From NCBI RefSeq assembly GCF_000829455.1, contig NZ_JXAK01000046.1, positions 1-60,339 on the forward strand: DNA of 60,339 nt, in the 5' to 3' direction. The notes under the pieces were generated by a model, which had not been told where the DNA came from, did not search any database, and worked only from the letters and a program-made list of their open reading frames with translations. The stretch comes from Gordoniibacillus kamchatkensis. GTDB lineage: Bacteria > Bacillota > Bacilli > Paenibacillales > NBRC-103111. Both the position numbers and the translations under genes were made by a program. Position 1 is the first letter of the stretch. Each line of letters opens with the position of its first letter. This document shows positions 7,613 through 17,549 of this stretch, one piece after another.

Positions 7613-8917
7613 TTGAAAGCCATTACGCGATTCGCATGGTTTGCGCTTGCATTCGTGCTCATCTTGACCGGATGCGCGCAGAACAATCAAGCGCCGGGAC
7701 AAGGAACGCCGGGAGCGGCTGCGGAGGGCGGGGCCAAGCCGGCGGCAGCCAAGAAACAGACGCTGACCATTTGGACGCTGCAGCAAGCGGACATCAATAT
7801 CCAGGACGCCCAGAAAAAAGCGGCCAAAGCGTTCGAGGAAAAATTTAATGCGGATGTTCAGATCACGTCTTTCCCGTACGATCAGCTGAAAGATAAAATG
7901 CTTGCCGCTGTAGCGGGAGGAGAAGGGCCGGACGTTCTGCTGCTCGACCAAATTTGGGTGGCTCAATATGCGGCTGCGAAATATATCGTACCGATCGACG
8001 ATTATTTGAGCAAATCGGACATTAAGGCGGACGATTATTTTAAAGGCGCTTGGGGCGCAGGCACGTACCAAAACAAAATGTATGCGGTTCCGTTCGACGT
8101 GGGCGTGTGGGGAGTGCTCTACTACAACAAAGACATGTTCAAGCAGGCGGGGCTCGACCCGGAGAAGCCGCCGGTTACATGGAGCGAGTTTATCGAATAC
8201 GGCAAAAAATTGACCGCAAACGGCAAGTACGGGACGTCCAACTGGGCCGGCAGCAGCGAATCGGTGCAATGCATGGTCGATGCGTTCACGGTTGCGGCCG
8301 GTGGCAAATTGCTGGACGACTCCGGCAAGAAAATTTTGATCAACTCCGACGCCGGCGTGAAAGCGCTGGAGTTTTGGGCGAGCCTCAGCCAAATCAGCCC
8401 TCCGGGCAGCGTAGGCAAGAACGAGGAAGACGCCATGACGTTGTTCACCAGCGGCCAAACCGCCATGGCGATGTACGGAGAGTGGGGTCAAGATACGATC
8501 GCGACGCGCGCGCCGAATATGAACTATGGCGTGGCCAATTTGCCGAAGCCGGACGGGGGCGAATCGGTCGGAACGTTCGGGGGCTTTAACCTGGCCATCA
8601 ACGAAAAGTCCAAAAATAAAGATCTGGCATGGGAATTCATCAAATACTCCACCAACTTTGACAATCAAAAATTCATCACGATGCTGACGCCGGCGCACAA
8701 GAAGGCGGCGCAGGAATACTTGAAGCAGAAGCGGAAATTCCCGGACGTCATTTACAGCCAGCTGACGAATGCGACTTATCGTCCAAGCGTAGCCAACTAT
8801 CCGCAAATTGCCGACATTCAGTTGCAGGCAACGCAAAAAGTGATGACAGGCAAGCTGAACGCCAAGGACGCTTTGCAGGAAGCGGCCGACAAGATTGACA
8901 AGCTTTTGAATAAATAG
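7613..8917 (+). CDS. sugar ABC transporter substrate-binding lipoprotein
   Basis: 434-residue family 1 solute-binding protein of the UgpB/MalE type. Start is TTG 7613 behind GGGGAGAGAG (7601-7610). The signal peptide ends at the lipobox Cys21 (ILTGC). The motif GQTAMAMYGEWG and the ending NAKDALQEAADKIDKLL are typical of the family. It opens an operon with two permeases, a sensor kinase, a response regulator and two sugar-metabolism enzymes. A stem-loop directly after the gene may let the receptor be made in excess over the permeases. Ligand not determinable from sequence. Confidence 0.92.
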   Translation: MKAITRFAWFALAFVLILTGCAQNNQAPGQGTPGAAAEGGAKPAAAKKQTLTIWTLQQADINIQDAQKKAAKAFEEKFNADVQITSFPYDQLKDKMLAAVAGGEGPDVLLLDQIWVAQYAAAKYIVPIDDYLSKSDIKADDYFKGAWGAGTYQNKMYAVPFDVGVWGVLYYNKDMFKQAGLDPEKPPVTWSEFIEYGKKLTANGKYGTSNWAGSSESVQCMVDAFTVAAGGKLLDDSGKKILINSDAGVKALEFWASLSQISPPGSVGKNEEDAMTLFTSGQTAMAMYGEWGQDTIATRAPNMNYGVANLPKPDGGESVGTFGGFNLAINEKSKNKDLAWEFIKYSTNFDNQKFITMLTPAHKKAAQEYLKQKRKFPDVIYSQLTNATYRPSVANYPQIADIQLQATQKVMTGKLNAKDALQEAADKIDKLLNK

Positions 8918-8939
8918 TGCAGTCTACTTGCCAAATAAG

Positions 8940-8983
8940 AAAGCGCTGCGACAGAGCCGTTCATCACCCTCGCGCAGTGCTTT
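8940..8983 (+). terminator. intra-operon stem-loop (attenuator or RNA-stability hairpin)
   Basis: AAAGCGCTGCG (8940-8950) pairs with CGCAGTGCTTT (8973-8983), eleven pairs with one G-U, followed by CCTTTT. It lies between the receptor gene and the first permease gene, the usual place for a partial terminator or 3'-end stabiliser that raises receptor over permease expression. Confidence 0.6.
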
Positions 8984-9020
8984 CCTTTTCATCAGTGCAG
9001 ATTGGATTAGGAGTGAAGAC

Positions 9021-9896
9021 ATGAAGACGCGTTCAAGTCTTTTGGGGTACACCTTAATCGGCCCGGCGATCATCCTGCTGCTTGTCATGCTGTTTATTCC
9101 GCTGCTCTATTCGCTGCAGCTCTCCCTGCAAGATACCGACCTTTCCCATGGGGCGCCGAAATGGATAGGGCTGTCGGGGTACCGGGAATCGTGGCTGGGA
9201 GGAGAACTGTGGAACGTCAGCAAGCATTCGATCGTTTGGACCGGTTGCGTGGCCGGCTTTCAAGTGCTGATCGGGCTGCTGGCCGCCATGATGCTGAACC
9301 GGAAGTTCCCGTTGCGCTGGCTTGTCCGCGCCTTGATCTTGTTGCCATGGGTGTTGCCCGGCGTCGTTGCCGCTTTGACGTGGAGGCTGGTGTACGATTC
9401 GCAGTTCGGCTTTATGAACTCGCTGATCGCGAAGCTCGGTTTTGGACAGCACGCCACGGATTGGCTCGGCACCCCGGGCCTGGCTATGTTCGCCGTCATT
9501 TTGGCGGCGGTCTGGAAAGGCTTCCCGTTCCCGATGCTGATGCTGCTTGCCGCACTGCAAAGCGTGCCGCAGGAGCAGTATGAGGCGGCCAAAATAGACG
9601 GAGCCGACACATGGCGGAAATTCGTTTACATTACGCTGCCGTCCATTTCCGGCGTGCTGAAAACGGTGGTGCTGCTCGTTTCGATCTGGACGTTCAATTA
9701 TTTCGAAATGATTTACGTCCTGACGGGAGGCGGCCCGATTCGTTCCACGCACATTGCGCCTACGTACATTTACGAGCTGAGCTTCCGAAATTTCAACTTC
9801 GGGGAGGCGTCGCGGGTAGCTATCGTCAGCTTCGTCTTTATTTTGGCGATCAGCTTCGTTCTCATCCGGCAAATGAACAAGACCGAAAAATATTGA
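9021..9896 (+). CDS. MalF-type sugar ABC transporter permease
   Basis: 291-residue inner-membrane permease with six predicted helices (first: YTLIGPAIILLLVMLFIPLLY). The EAA loop reads EAAKIDGADTWRKFVYITLP. ATG 9021 follows TAGGAGTGA and is preferred over an upstream in-frame start at 8928, which would add a non-homologous tail covering the stem-loop. It forms a heterodimer with the permease encoded 11 bp downstream. Confidence 0.93.
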   Translation: MKTRSSLLGYTLIGPAIILLLVMLFIPLLYSLQLSLQDTDLSHGAPKWIGLSGYRESWLGGELWNVSKHSIVWTGCVAGFQVLIGLLAAMMLNRKFPLRWLVRALILLPWVLPGVVAALTWRLVYDSQFGFMNSLIAKLGFGQHATDWLGTPGLAMFAVILAAVWKGFPFPMLMLLAALQSVPQEQYEAAKIDGADTWRKFVYITLPSISGVLKTVVLLVSIWTFNYFEMIYVLTGGGPIRSTHIAPTYIYELSFRNFNFGEASRVAIVSFVFILAISFVLIRQMNKTEKY

Positions 9897-9907
9897 GGGA
9901 TGCCGAC

Positions 9908-10741
9908 ATGTTAATCAAACGATTGAGCTCACAAGCAGGATTTGCGGCAGGTCTCGCTCTTCTGCTGTTTTTCGTCCTGTTCCCGTTTATGCAAATGCTG
10001 TCCACCTCTTTGAAGCCGGCGGACGAACTGTTTACCGTCCCGCCCTTATGGGTGCCGAAGCATGTTTCCATGGCCAATTTCATGGCTGCTTTTCAGCATA
10101 AGCAGTTCGTGCGCTATTTTATGAACAGCTTGGCGGTTTCCGCCATTACGTGCGCGCTGGTCATTATCGTCTCCGTATTGGCGGCCTACGGCTTTACAAG
10201 GCTCGAATTTCCCGGGCGCAAGTTTTTTCTCAACGTCATTCTGGTCAGCCAAATGTTTTGTATCAGCGCCATTGTCGTTCCTCTGTACAAAATCGTAGGA
10301 AGTCTCGGGCTGCTCAATTCGTACGCGGGGCTCATTTTGGCGTATATGGCTTTTACCGTGCCTGTGGCTATATGGCTGCTGCGCAGCTTTTTGCTGAACA
10401 TTCCGCCGGACCTGGAAGAGTCGGCCATGATGGAAGGGGCTTCGAAGCTGGCCGCGTTCTTCAAGGTCGTCGTTCCGCTGTTGCGGCCCGGCATCGGGGC
10501 TACGGCGGCTTACGTCTTCCTGATGACGTGGCAGGAATTTCTGTTCGCCCTGATTTTTATGACGAAGCCCGAAATGCGGACGCTGCCGATCGGCATTATG
10601 GACTTCAAGGGACAGTACGAAACGAATTGGGGCACGATGATGGCCGCCTCCATTGCGATCTCGATTCCGGTGTTCGTCTTGTTCCTGTTTATTCAGCGGC
10701 AGCTGATCTCCGGATTGACGGAAGGCGCGACTAAGGGTTAA
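9908..10741 (+). CDS. MalG-type sugar ABC transporter permease
   Basis: 277-residue partner permease. Membrane segments begin with FAAGLALLLFFVLFPFMQML; the EAA-like loop is ESAMMEGASKLAAFFKVVVP, with Met-Met-Glu in place of the usual Lys-Ile-Asp. It ends QRQLISGLTEGATKG, as normal for MalG/AraQ-type proteins. ATG 9908 has GAGGGAT just upstream. It is followed 43 bp later by the sensor kinase gene. Confidence 0.93.
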   Translation: MLIKRLSSQAGFAAGLALLLFFVLFPFMQMLSTSLKPADELFTVPPLWVPKHVSMANFMAAFQHKQFVRYFMNSLAVSAITCALVIIVSVLAAYGFTRLEFPGRKFFLNVILVSQMFCISAIVVPLYKIVGSLGLLNSYAGLILAYMAFTVPVAIWLLRSFLLNIPPDLEESAMMEGASKLAAFFKVVVPLLRPGIGATAAYVFLMTWQEFLFALIFMTKPEMRTLPIGIMDFKGQYETNWGTMMAASIAISIPVFVLFLFIQRQLISGLTEGATKG

Positions 10742-10784
10742 ATAAGGGTACGCCAGATCAGGACATGCATGGAGGAGATGCAAG

Positions 10785-12585
10785 GTGAACATTCACAGTT
10801 TGCGCTTTAAGCTCATTGTTTACTTTCTGATCCTCATCTGTTTTCCGCTGCTTGTCGTTTCCTTTTTCGCGTATCGCAGCTCGACGGCGATCATCGAAGA
10901 CAAAGTGAGCAAGTCGGTCACGTCGTCGCAGCTGATGGTGGAGAAGAGCATTGAAACGGTGCTGCAGCAGTCCCGATACGCGGTCACCCCTTTCCTTGTC
11001 AGCTATGCGCACAGCGATTTTTGCAAAAAAAGATTGACTTGACCGATTACGACGATTTCACCAAAGTGACGCAAATTATGAACGAGCTGAACGCGATGGA
11101 AGTGTCCGGACACAGCATCTACTCCATCAGCCTGTATAACAGCAAAAACAAGATGCTCCTGACATCGGAAAAGAAGATGTCCTTCTTCCCGAACGAGGAG
11201 ATGAACCACATCGAGCAGCTCGTCGATAAGGAGGCGGGTTCTCCCCACTGGTTTCTGGAAAAATGGCCCGTATCCACCTATTTGACGCTCCCGACGAATT
11301 ACATTACGTATCCGATCTTGCTCGACCCTTCCGACAGCAGCTACAACACGGTTTTGTTCGTCCATGTGAGCGAAAGCACGATTTCCGATTACATCAAAGA
11401 GTTAAACCAGGAGGATAACGGGCTGACAACGTGGGTGCTGACGGGAGACGGCACGAGCTTGATTCAGTCCTCGGCGGACAGCAAGATTCGCTGTCCGTTC
11501 AGTTCGGCGAGAAGCCTGTGTTCCTGAAACACCTGGACCGGATTATTCATGAGCAGGAGGGGCGGTTTTCGGAAATCGTAGGCGGTAAAGAGCTGCTTGT
11601 CGTGTTCCGTACGTCCAAGACGACCGGCTTCAAATACGTCGGCTTCGTCCCGCGTGAGGACTGGAACCGGGAAATCGTCAATCTCCGCAACGGCGTTCTT
11701 GCCGTCGCGGCCGTTACGTTAGCTTTGGCGATGGTGCTTGCTTATGTGTTTATGAAGAGCATCTACAATCCGATGTTTTTGCTGCTGAAGGCGATGAAGC
11801 AGTCCGTCGGCACGACCGACTTCGATTTTCAGATCAAGGAACAACGTAAAGACGAGTTCGGCATTTTATTCGCCGGCTTTAACACGATGATGCGCAACCT
11901 CCAGCAGCTCGTCAAAAATTTGTACGAGGAAAAGCTGCTGAAGCAGGAGTTCGAGCTCAAGCTGCTGCAATCGAGAATGAACCCGCATTTTTTGTACAAC
12001 ACGCTCAACTCCATCTATTCGATCGCCAAGCTGCACGGAGTGCGGGAAGTGACGGATATGGCGTACGCCCTGTCGCATTTTTTCCGGCACAGCCTTAAAG
12101 GGGACGACTGGATCACCGTCAAGGAGATGCTGGAGCATATCGAGAACTATTTTCGCATTCAAAAAATACGGTACCGCGACAAATTTGACTTAAGCGTCGA
12201 CGTCGAAGACGAGCTGATGGACATGCCGGTGCTCAAGCTGCTTCTCCAGCCATTGGCGGAAAACGCCATCATTCACGGCATCGAGATGAAAAGCGGCAAA
12301 GGGATGATTCATATTAACGGTTACCGGCTCGGCGCCAATGCCGTGTTTGTCGTTGCCGACGACGGCCTCGGCATCGAGCCCGAACGGCTGGAAGCCATTC
12401 AAGCGCAATTGGTGGAGGGAGTCCAACATTCCGAGCTGTTTGCGCTAAGCAACGTGAACAAAAGAATCAAGCATTATTACGGCGACCAGTACGGCCTGAA
12501 CATTTTCAGCGAGCTGCATAAAGGCACGACCGTCGAGGTCGTTCTGCCGTTCAGTTCCGGTTCCGGAGGGAATAGTCATGTATAG
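10785..12585 (+). pseudogene. YesM-type sensor histidine kinase, two single-base frameshifts
   Basis: Membrane sensor expected to phosphorylate the response regulator encoded next. GTG 10785 follows GGAGGAG (10771-10777). Three frames must be joined. The amino-terminal membrane helix (LIVYFLILICFPLLVVSFFAY) runs to SYAHSDF. One T missing from the run at 11018-11022 shifts the frame to QKKIDLTDYDDF. One base missing near 11484 shifts it again to DSLSVQFGEKPVF. The rest is intact: second helix (GVLAVAAVTLALAMVLAYVF), HAMP region, phospho-acceptor box (RMNPHFLYNTLNSIYSI), N-box (LLQPLAENAIIHGIE) and G-box (DDGLGIEPE). Two independent lesions, one in a homopolymer, suggest read errors, but a decayed gene cannot be excluded. 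Confidence 0.85.
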
Positions 12586-14167
12586 CCTGCTTATTGCCGA
12601 GGATGAAGGTTGGATGCGGGACGTGCTTGCAGCTGCCGCCTATTGGGAGCAATGCGGAATCACCCGGATATTCGAAGCGAGCAACGGGGAAGAAGCGTAC
12701 CGCATCGTTCAGGCCAATAAGGTGGATTTTATCCTTTCCGATATTCGCATGCCGGTCATGGACGGCCTGGAGCTTTTGGCCAAAGCCAAAGAGCGGAGTC
12801 CGGATATCGAAATCGTAATGTTAACGGGATTCGACGACTTCGACTATGTCCGCTCCGCCATGCGCCTCGGCGCCTACGACTATTTGCTGAAGCCGGCAAG
12901 CGACGACGAGCTCGTGCAGCTGTTTCTGAAGCTGTCCCGCCACAAAAACGCCAAGCAGGCAGAGCAGTATCGGATAGCGATGGAACAGTCCGCATGGAAG
13001 CAAAGCAAGCAGCTGTTGCAAGAACAATTTCTCGCCAGCTGGTTTTCCGGCAGAAAAACGGATTACGGCTGGTTTCAACAAAAGTGCAAGGAGTTGGACG
13101 TCGCCTGGCTGCCGCATCGTTATGTCGTTTTTCTGTTCGAGGCGGATCAGCTGCACGTGCTGCAGAACCATTTTGGCCAGCGCGACATGGAGCTGCTGCA
13201 GTACGGCATCCGCAATATTGCGGAAGAGTATTTGAAGGAGCGCGGGCTTCAGTTCCATATATTCACGGTCGACGAAAGAATGGCGGTATGGTGCGAAGCG
13301 GGGGCGGATCCGGCGGAAACGGAAGCTCTGCTCGGCGGCATTCGGCAAAGCGCGAAAAGATTCATCAAGATTACGGTGTCGGTAGGCATCAGCAAGCAGC
13401 ATTCGGCGGAAACGGAAGCTTTCCAGGCTTATATCGAAGCGCTCAACTCCTTGAAAATGAAGCTGTACCTGGGAAACGACCAAACGTATTTTTTCGACGA
13501 GCTGCAATTTGAGGGCGATCGCCAGCTGTTTCACCGGGAGCTGCAGCAGAAGCTGCATAACTGCGTCGTCGCGGGCAACGAGGAAGAGCTGCACGCCATA
13601 TTGTCGGCTCTGTTCGATGAAATCCGGCGCAAAAAAATCGCGGTGCAGCCTCTCGATCAAATGCTGCAGCTCATGATGCAAATGGTATCGGAAAGTGCGT
13701 CCTTCGACGGGGCGGATATGCCGCTTGGCCATTCCGAGGACGAATGGATGGGCAAAGTGCGGGCGATGGATACGATCGACGAGATCGAGGCCTACGTAAC
13801 TTCAAGCTTTCAGCATGCCGCGAGGCAGGCGGCCGAAAAAAGAAAGCAGCGGAAAAGCAAGCTGATTACCGATATTTTGCGCTTCCTCGAAGAGCATTAC
13901 AGCGAAGACATATCGCTTCAAACGTTGGCCGAGCAGTTTTACGTGAACTCTTCGTATTTAAGCAGACTTTTCAAGGAAGAGGCAGGCCAGATTTACACCA
14001 AATACATGATGCAGCTGCGCATAGAGAAGGCGAAGCATTTGCTGAAATCGACGCACAAGAAGGTGTACGAGGTCAGCGAAGAAGTCGGCTATACGGATGT
14101 GAAATATTTCAATAAAATTTTCAAGGATATGACCGGGCTGACGCCCGCCGAGTATCGGGATTTGTAA
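12578..14167 (+). CDS. AraC-type response regulator (YesN-like)
   Basis: 529-residue regulator. The receiver domain (about 1-125) has acidic residues D9/E10, phospho-acceptor Asp55 (FILSDIRMPVMDG) and the conserved Lys in YLLKPA. A central region of about 250 residues is poorly conserved. The C-terminal AraC domain (about 430-529) has two helix-turn-helices (LQTLAEQFYVNSSYLSRLFKEEAG; VYEVSEEVGYTDVKYFNKIFKDMTGLTPAEYR). It overlaps the end of the kinase gene by 8 bp, showing translational coupling. The likely target is the promoter of its own operon, where GTAAAA-type direct repeats are present. Confidence 0.95.
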   Translation: MYSLLIAEDEGWMRDVLAAAAYWEQCGITRIFEASNGEEAYRIVQANKVDFILSDIRMPVMDGLELLAKAKERSPDIEIVMLTGFDDFDYVRSAMRLGAYDYLLKPASDDELVQLFLKLSRHKNAKQAEQYRIAMEQSAWKQSKQLLQEQFLASWFSGRKTDYGWFQQKCKELDVAWLPHRYVVFLFEADQLHVLQNHFGQRDMELLQYGIRNIAEEYLKERGLQFHIFTVDERMAVWCEAGADPAETEALLGGIRQSAKRFIKITVSVGISKQHSAETEAFQAYIEALNSLKMKLYLGNDQTYFFDELQFEGDRQLFHRELQQKLHNCVVAGNEEELHAILSALFDEIRRKKIAVQPLDQMLQLMMQMVSESASFDGADMPLGHSEDEWMGKVRAMDTIDEIEAYVTSSFQHAARQAAEKRKQRKSKLITDILRFLEEHYSEDISLQTLAEQFYVNSSYLSRLFKEEAGQIYTKYMMQLRIEKAKHLLKSTHKKVYEVSEEVGYTDVKYFNKIFKDMTGLTPAEYRDL

Positions 14168-14191
14168 AAAGACGAGGAGCGTGACTTTCCG

Positions 14192-14977
14192 ATGCAACGG
14201 AACGTTTCGTACGATTTTACGGGATCGGTCGCTGTCGTGACTGGCGGTTCAATGGGGATTGGCGCTGCGGCGGTGCGCAAATTTGCGGAGGCGGGAGCCA
14301 CGACTGTAATCGCCGACGTCGATGAAGCAAGGGCGAAAGCGCTCGAGCAAGAGCTAAGGGGCCAAGGCTGCGACGTCCATTTCGTCGAGGCTGACGTCGG
14401 CAGCGATGCGATGATGGAGCAATTGATGGCGCGCTCTTATGCGCTGCGGGGACGGCTCGACATCGTGTACAACAACGCCGGCGTCGCTATCCCCGGAGAA
14501 GTGGCCGACATGAGCGAGGTGGATTGGCAGAAAGTGATCAACGTCAACTTGGGCGGCGTATTCCGCGGCTGCAAGTATGCGCTCCCTTATATGCTGAAGC
14601 AGGGCAAAGGGGCGATCGTCAACTGCGCATCGACCCAGGCGCTCAAAGGATTTATGGGGTGGGCGGGCTATGCCGCTTCGAAAGGCGGGATCCTCGCATT
14701 AACGAGACAGGCGGCGATTCAATATGCGAAGCACGGCGTCCGTATCAATGCCGTAGCGCCCGGCACGATTATGACGCCGATGAACGAGAAAATTTTTGCG
14801 GAGGTCGACGATCCTGAAGCGCTTATTCAAACTTGGAACGCCGCCCATCCGATCGGAAGGTTCGGGCAGCCCGGAGAAATCGCCGATCTCGTTCTGTATT
14901 TATGCAGCGACGCGGCTTCGTTCATTACGGGCCAGACATTCGTGGCCGATGGCGGGCAGACAGTTCGGGGCGAATGA
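14192..14977 (+). CDS. short-chain dehydrogenase/reductase
   Basis: 261-residue NAD(P)-dependent oxidoreductase of the classical SDR type. The nucleotide-binding motif is TGGSMGIG (residues 17-24), NNAG is at 94-97, and the catalytic residues are Ser147, Tyr160 and Lys164. It ends with the typical [15 protein letters not shown]. Acidic residues after the second strand (ADVDEA) suggest preference for NAD(H). It lies 24 bp after the response regulator gene and 17 bp before an aldose epimerase gene, so it probably oxidises the imported sugar or a derivative (sugar 1-dehydrogenase type). That substrate assignment is inference. Confidence 0.92.
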   Translation: MQRNVSYDFTGSVAVVTGGSMGIGAAAVRKFAEAGATTVIADVDEARAKALEQELRGQGCDVHFVEADVGSDAMMEQLMARSYALRGRLDIVYNNAGVAIPGEVADMSEVDWQKVINVNLGGVFRGCKYALPYMLKQGKGAIVNCASTQALKGFMGWAGYAASKGGILALTRQAAIQYAKHGVRINAVAPGTIMTPMNEKIFAEVDDPEALIQTWNAAHPIGRFGQPGEIADLVLYLCSDAASFITGQTFVADGGQTVRGE

Positions 14978-14994
14978 ACCGGGGGATCGAAACG

Positions 14995-15969
14995 ATGCGT
15001 TATGAAGCTTATGAAGAAGCGCGCGACGGATATTCGACCGTCGTGCTGGCCGACCGCGCAACGGATTCCAGTGTTGCAGTCGTACTAGACATCGGCTGCA
15101 ACATCATCGGTTGCCGGCTGCAGGGGCATGAGGTGATCGCAAGCCCGCCGCATATTCGCGACCTGGCCGGCCGCTCCTCCGAGTTCGGCGTTCCGCTCTT
15201 GTGGCCGCCAAGCCGCATCCCGGGCGGAACGTTCGCTTTTCAAGGAAGGACGTATACGTTTCCTCTCAACGAAGGGCGAAACCATCTGCACGGAGAAATT
15301 CGCTATTTGCCTTGGGAAGTAACGGCCCTTGCTGCGGATGAGCAAGAGGGAGCGTCGGTCACGGCGGAGTTCCGGTTCGACCGCTTCGATGAAGTGTTCG
15401 CTTATTACCCGCACCGGGTCGTCTTGCGCCTGACGGTTAGGCTATGCGGCAACCGCCTGTCGGGTTTGCTGGAAGCGGTCAACGAAGGAGATGACGAGGC
15501 TCCGGCCGGGTTCGGCTTGCATCCGTATTTTTCGTACCGCGGAGACATCGAACAGGTTGTGCTCGCCGCATCGGTCGCCCGGCAGTACGATACCGGCGAG
15601 AACGGGCTTATCGTGCGCGAGCCGGAGCATACTGCACTGTGCGACCGTCTGGCCCATGGCATGCCGCTTAACGAGCTTCCCGGCGATGTCGACCATTTCG
15701 TGTTCGCCATGAACGAAGATCGGCGCGAATGCACGATTATCCGCCGCAACGAGGGAGTGCGGCTTCGCTTCGAATTCAGCCGCAGCTTGCCGTACCTCGC
15801 GGTTTTTAAGCCTTCCTGGGCGGACGCCGTTTCGCTCGAGCCGTGGAGCTGCATCACCGACGCTTTCAACGCGCCGCTTCCGTCCGAAGCGACGGGAGCG
15901 GCGGGGCTGAAGCCGGGGCAGCGGCGCGAATACGGATGGACGTGGAGCCTCGACAACCTGCATGACTGA
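14995..15969 (+). CDS. aldose 1-epimerase family protein
   Basis: 324-residue mutarotase-type enzyme with the beta-sandwich of the galactose-mutarotase family. Active-site motifs are visible: NHLHG, then GFGLHPYF with the catalytic His, and SLEPWSCITDAFN with the catalytic Glu. ATG 14995 has GGGGGAT about 8 bases upstream; an ATG at 14974 overlapping the previous stop is a possible alternative. It interconverts sugar anomers and fits as the last enzyme of the import operon, feeding the neighbouring dehydrogenase. Confidence 0.9.
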   Translation: MRYEAYEEARDGYSTVVLADRATDSSVAVVLDIGCNIIGCRLQGHEVIASPPHIRDLAGRSSEFGVPLLWPPSRIPGGTFAFQGRTYTFPLNEGRNHLHGEIRYLPWEVTALAADEQEGASVTAEFRFDRFDEVFAYYPHRVVLRLTVRLCGNRLSGLLEAVNEGDDEAPAGFGLHPYFSYRGDIEQVVLAASVARQYDTGENGLIVREPEHTALCDRLAHGMPLNELPGDVDHFVFAMNEDRRECTIIRRNEGVRLRFEFSRSLPYLAVFKPSWADAVSLEPWSCITDAFNAPLPSEATGAAGLKPGQRREYGWTWSLDNLHD

Positions 15970-16207
15970 ACCGACAGTCAAATTGCCAATTGATTTTTCT
16001 AATGACGTTCTAAATACCCGTCATCGCCAACCAGCACCAGGTTTGCGACGAGGGGTTTTTCTTTTGCGCTCGAAGCGCAAACATTTGCGCGAGACTACTC
16101 AACTCTTGCGCGTTGTAGACGCCCCGTCGGCGGTATGATGGTCGTGTTCGGACGATATGACCCATAATGGAACCCAATTGAATGAAAAGGAAAGGTGATG
16201 AACCAAC

Positions 16208-17503
16208 ATGCACCATTCGAGCCATGCTCACTCTCCGCATTCGGTACATGCCGATAAGGCTAAAGAAGCTTCCCTACGATCGTTTTTTGCCAACCGTTTC
16301 GTCCAATCTATCTTGCTGTCGGCGGTATTCCTGCAACTCGGCATCTGGATCCGCAACTTTGCCGTCCTGCTCTTCGTGACGGAGCAGACGAACAAGGATC
16401 CCGTCGCAATCTCCTTGATTTCGCTCGCCGAATTCGCGCCTATCTTTATCTTCTCCTTCATCGGCGGAGCCTTTGCCGACCGCTGGCGGCCGAAGCGTAC
16501 GATGGTGCTGTGCGATGCGTTCAGCGCGATTTCGGTATTTGGCGTACTGGCTGCGTTGATGTTTGGCGGCTGGCAGGCGATCTTCTTCGCAACGCTGGTC
16601 TCCTCGATCTTATCCCAATTTTCCCAGCCGGCCGGAATGAAGCTCTTTAAGCAGCATGTGCAACAATCCCAGTTGCAAATGAGCATGTCCATGTATCAGA
16701 CGGTCCAGGCGATATTCATGGTCCTGGGCCCGATGCTCGGAACGTTGATATACTTCCGATTCGGTATCCAAGCTGCCATTGGCATCATGGGCATCTGCTT
16801 CCTGCTGTCCGCTGGTGTGCTCCTGTTCCTGCCTGCGGACCATAGAGAGGAGCAGGCGGCTGCTCGGCAGCTAACACAGGAGCTGAAACTGGGTCTTACC
16901 TATGTCCTCGCGAACAAACTGTTTCTCTTCATGGGCGGATTTTCTTTGGCAGCCGGCCTTGCGCTTGGCCTAATGAATCCGATGGCGATTTTCCTGATCA
17001 CAGAACATCTCAACATGTCGGCACAATCTCTTCAATGGTTCACAGCGGTCAACGGCGCTGGCATGATTCTCGGCGGGATGCTGGTGATGGGCCTCTCGCG
17101 TAAAATCACCCCGCAAACGATGCTGCTCGTCGGCTTCTCCGCCAACAGCCTGGCGGTAGCGGTGATGGGTACGACAGACGTCGTTTGGCTGGCGATCGCG
17201 GCCCAATTCCTTTCGGGTCTCATGGTGCCGTTTATCCACGTTGCCTGTCAGACAATCATTCTGACTAGGGCGGAGGAAGCATTCGTCGGAAGGGTAAGCG
17301 GCATCATCAGCCCGCTCTTTATAGGCGGAATGGTGGTGAACATGAGCCTAGTCGGCCCGCTGAAGGCCGTACTGCCGCTCAGCGGAATTTACCTCATGGC
17401 GGCTGGCTTGTTCGTAATCGGGGCGCTGGCATCTGTACCACTCTTCCTGCACCGAAGACAGTCGCAACAACGGGACACGAGGGCGACAATAATGCACCAT
17501 TAG
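16208..17503 (+). CDS. MFS transporter with a His-rich N-terminus
   Basis: 431-residue, 12-helix major facilitator related to macrolide-efflux (MefA-like) exporters. The loop motif GGAFADRWRPKRTM between helices 2 and 3 fits the family. The cytoplasmic amino terminus is unusual, with six His in the first 14 residues (MHHSSHAHSPHSVH), which could bind metal or simply be low-complexity. A ribosome site (AAAGGTGATG) precedes ATG 16208. The 238-bp spacer upstream holds only a weak promoter-like TATGAT at 16134. Transported compound unknown. Confidence 0.88.
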   Translation: MHHSSHAHSPHSVHADKAKEASLRSFFANRFVQSILLSAVFLQLGIWIRNFAVLLFVTEQTNKDPVAISLISLAEFAPIFIFSFIGGAFADRWRPKRTMVLCDAFSAISVFGVLAALMFGGWQAIFFATLVSSILSQFSQPAGMKLFKQHVQQSQLQMSMSMYQTVQAIFMVLGPMLGTLIYFRFGIQAAIGIMGICFLLSAGVLLFLPADHREEQAAARQLTQELKLGLTYVLANKLFLFMGGFSLAAGLALGLMNPMAIFLITEHLNMSAQSLQWFTAVNGAGMILGGMLVMGLSRKITPQTMLLVGFSANSLAVAVMGTTDVVWLAIAAQFLSGLMVPFIHVACQTIILTRAEEAFVGRVSGIISPLFIGGMVVNMSLVGPLKAVLPLSGIYLMAAGLFVIGALASVPLFLHRRQSQQRDTRATIMHH

Positions 17504-17549
17504 GCAGACGAAGGGTATTGTAAATATGATTACGAGGAGAAAAAAGAAA

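Noticed and set aside
16010-16249. 79-codon minus-strand open frame before the MFS gene
   Set aside because: No recognisable domain or ribosome site; overlaps the MFS gene start.
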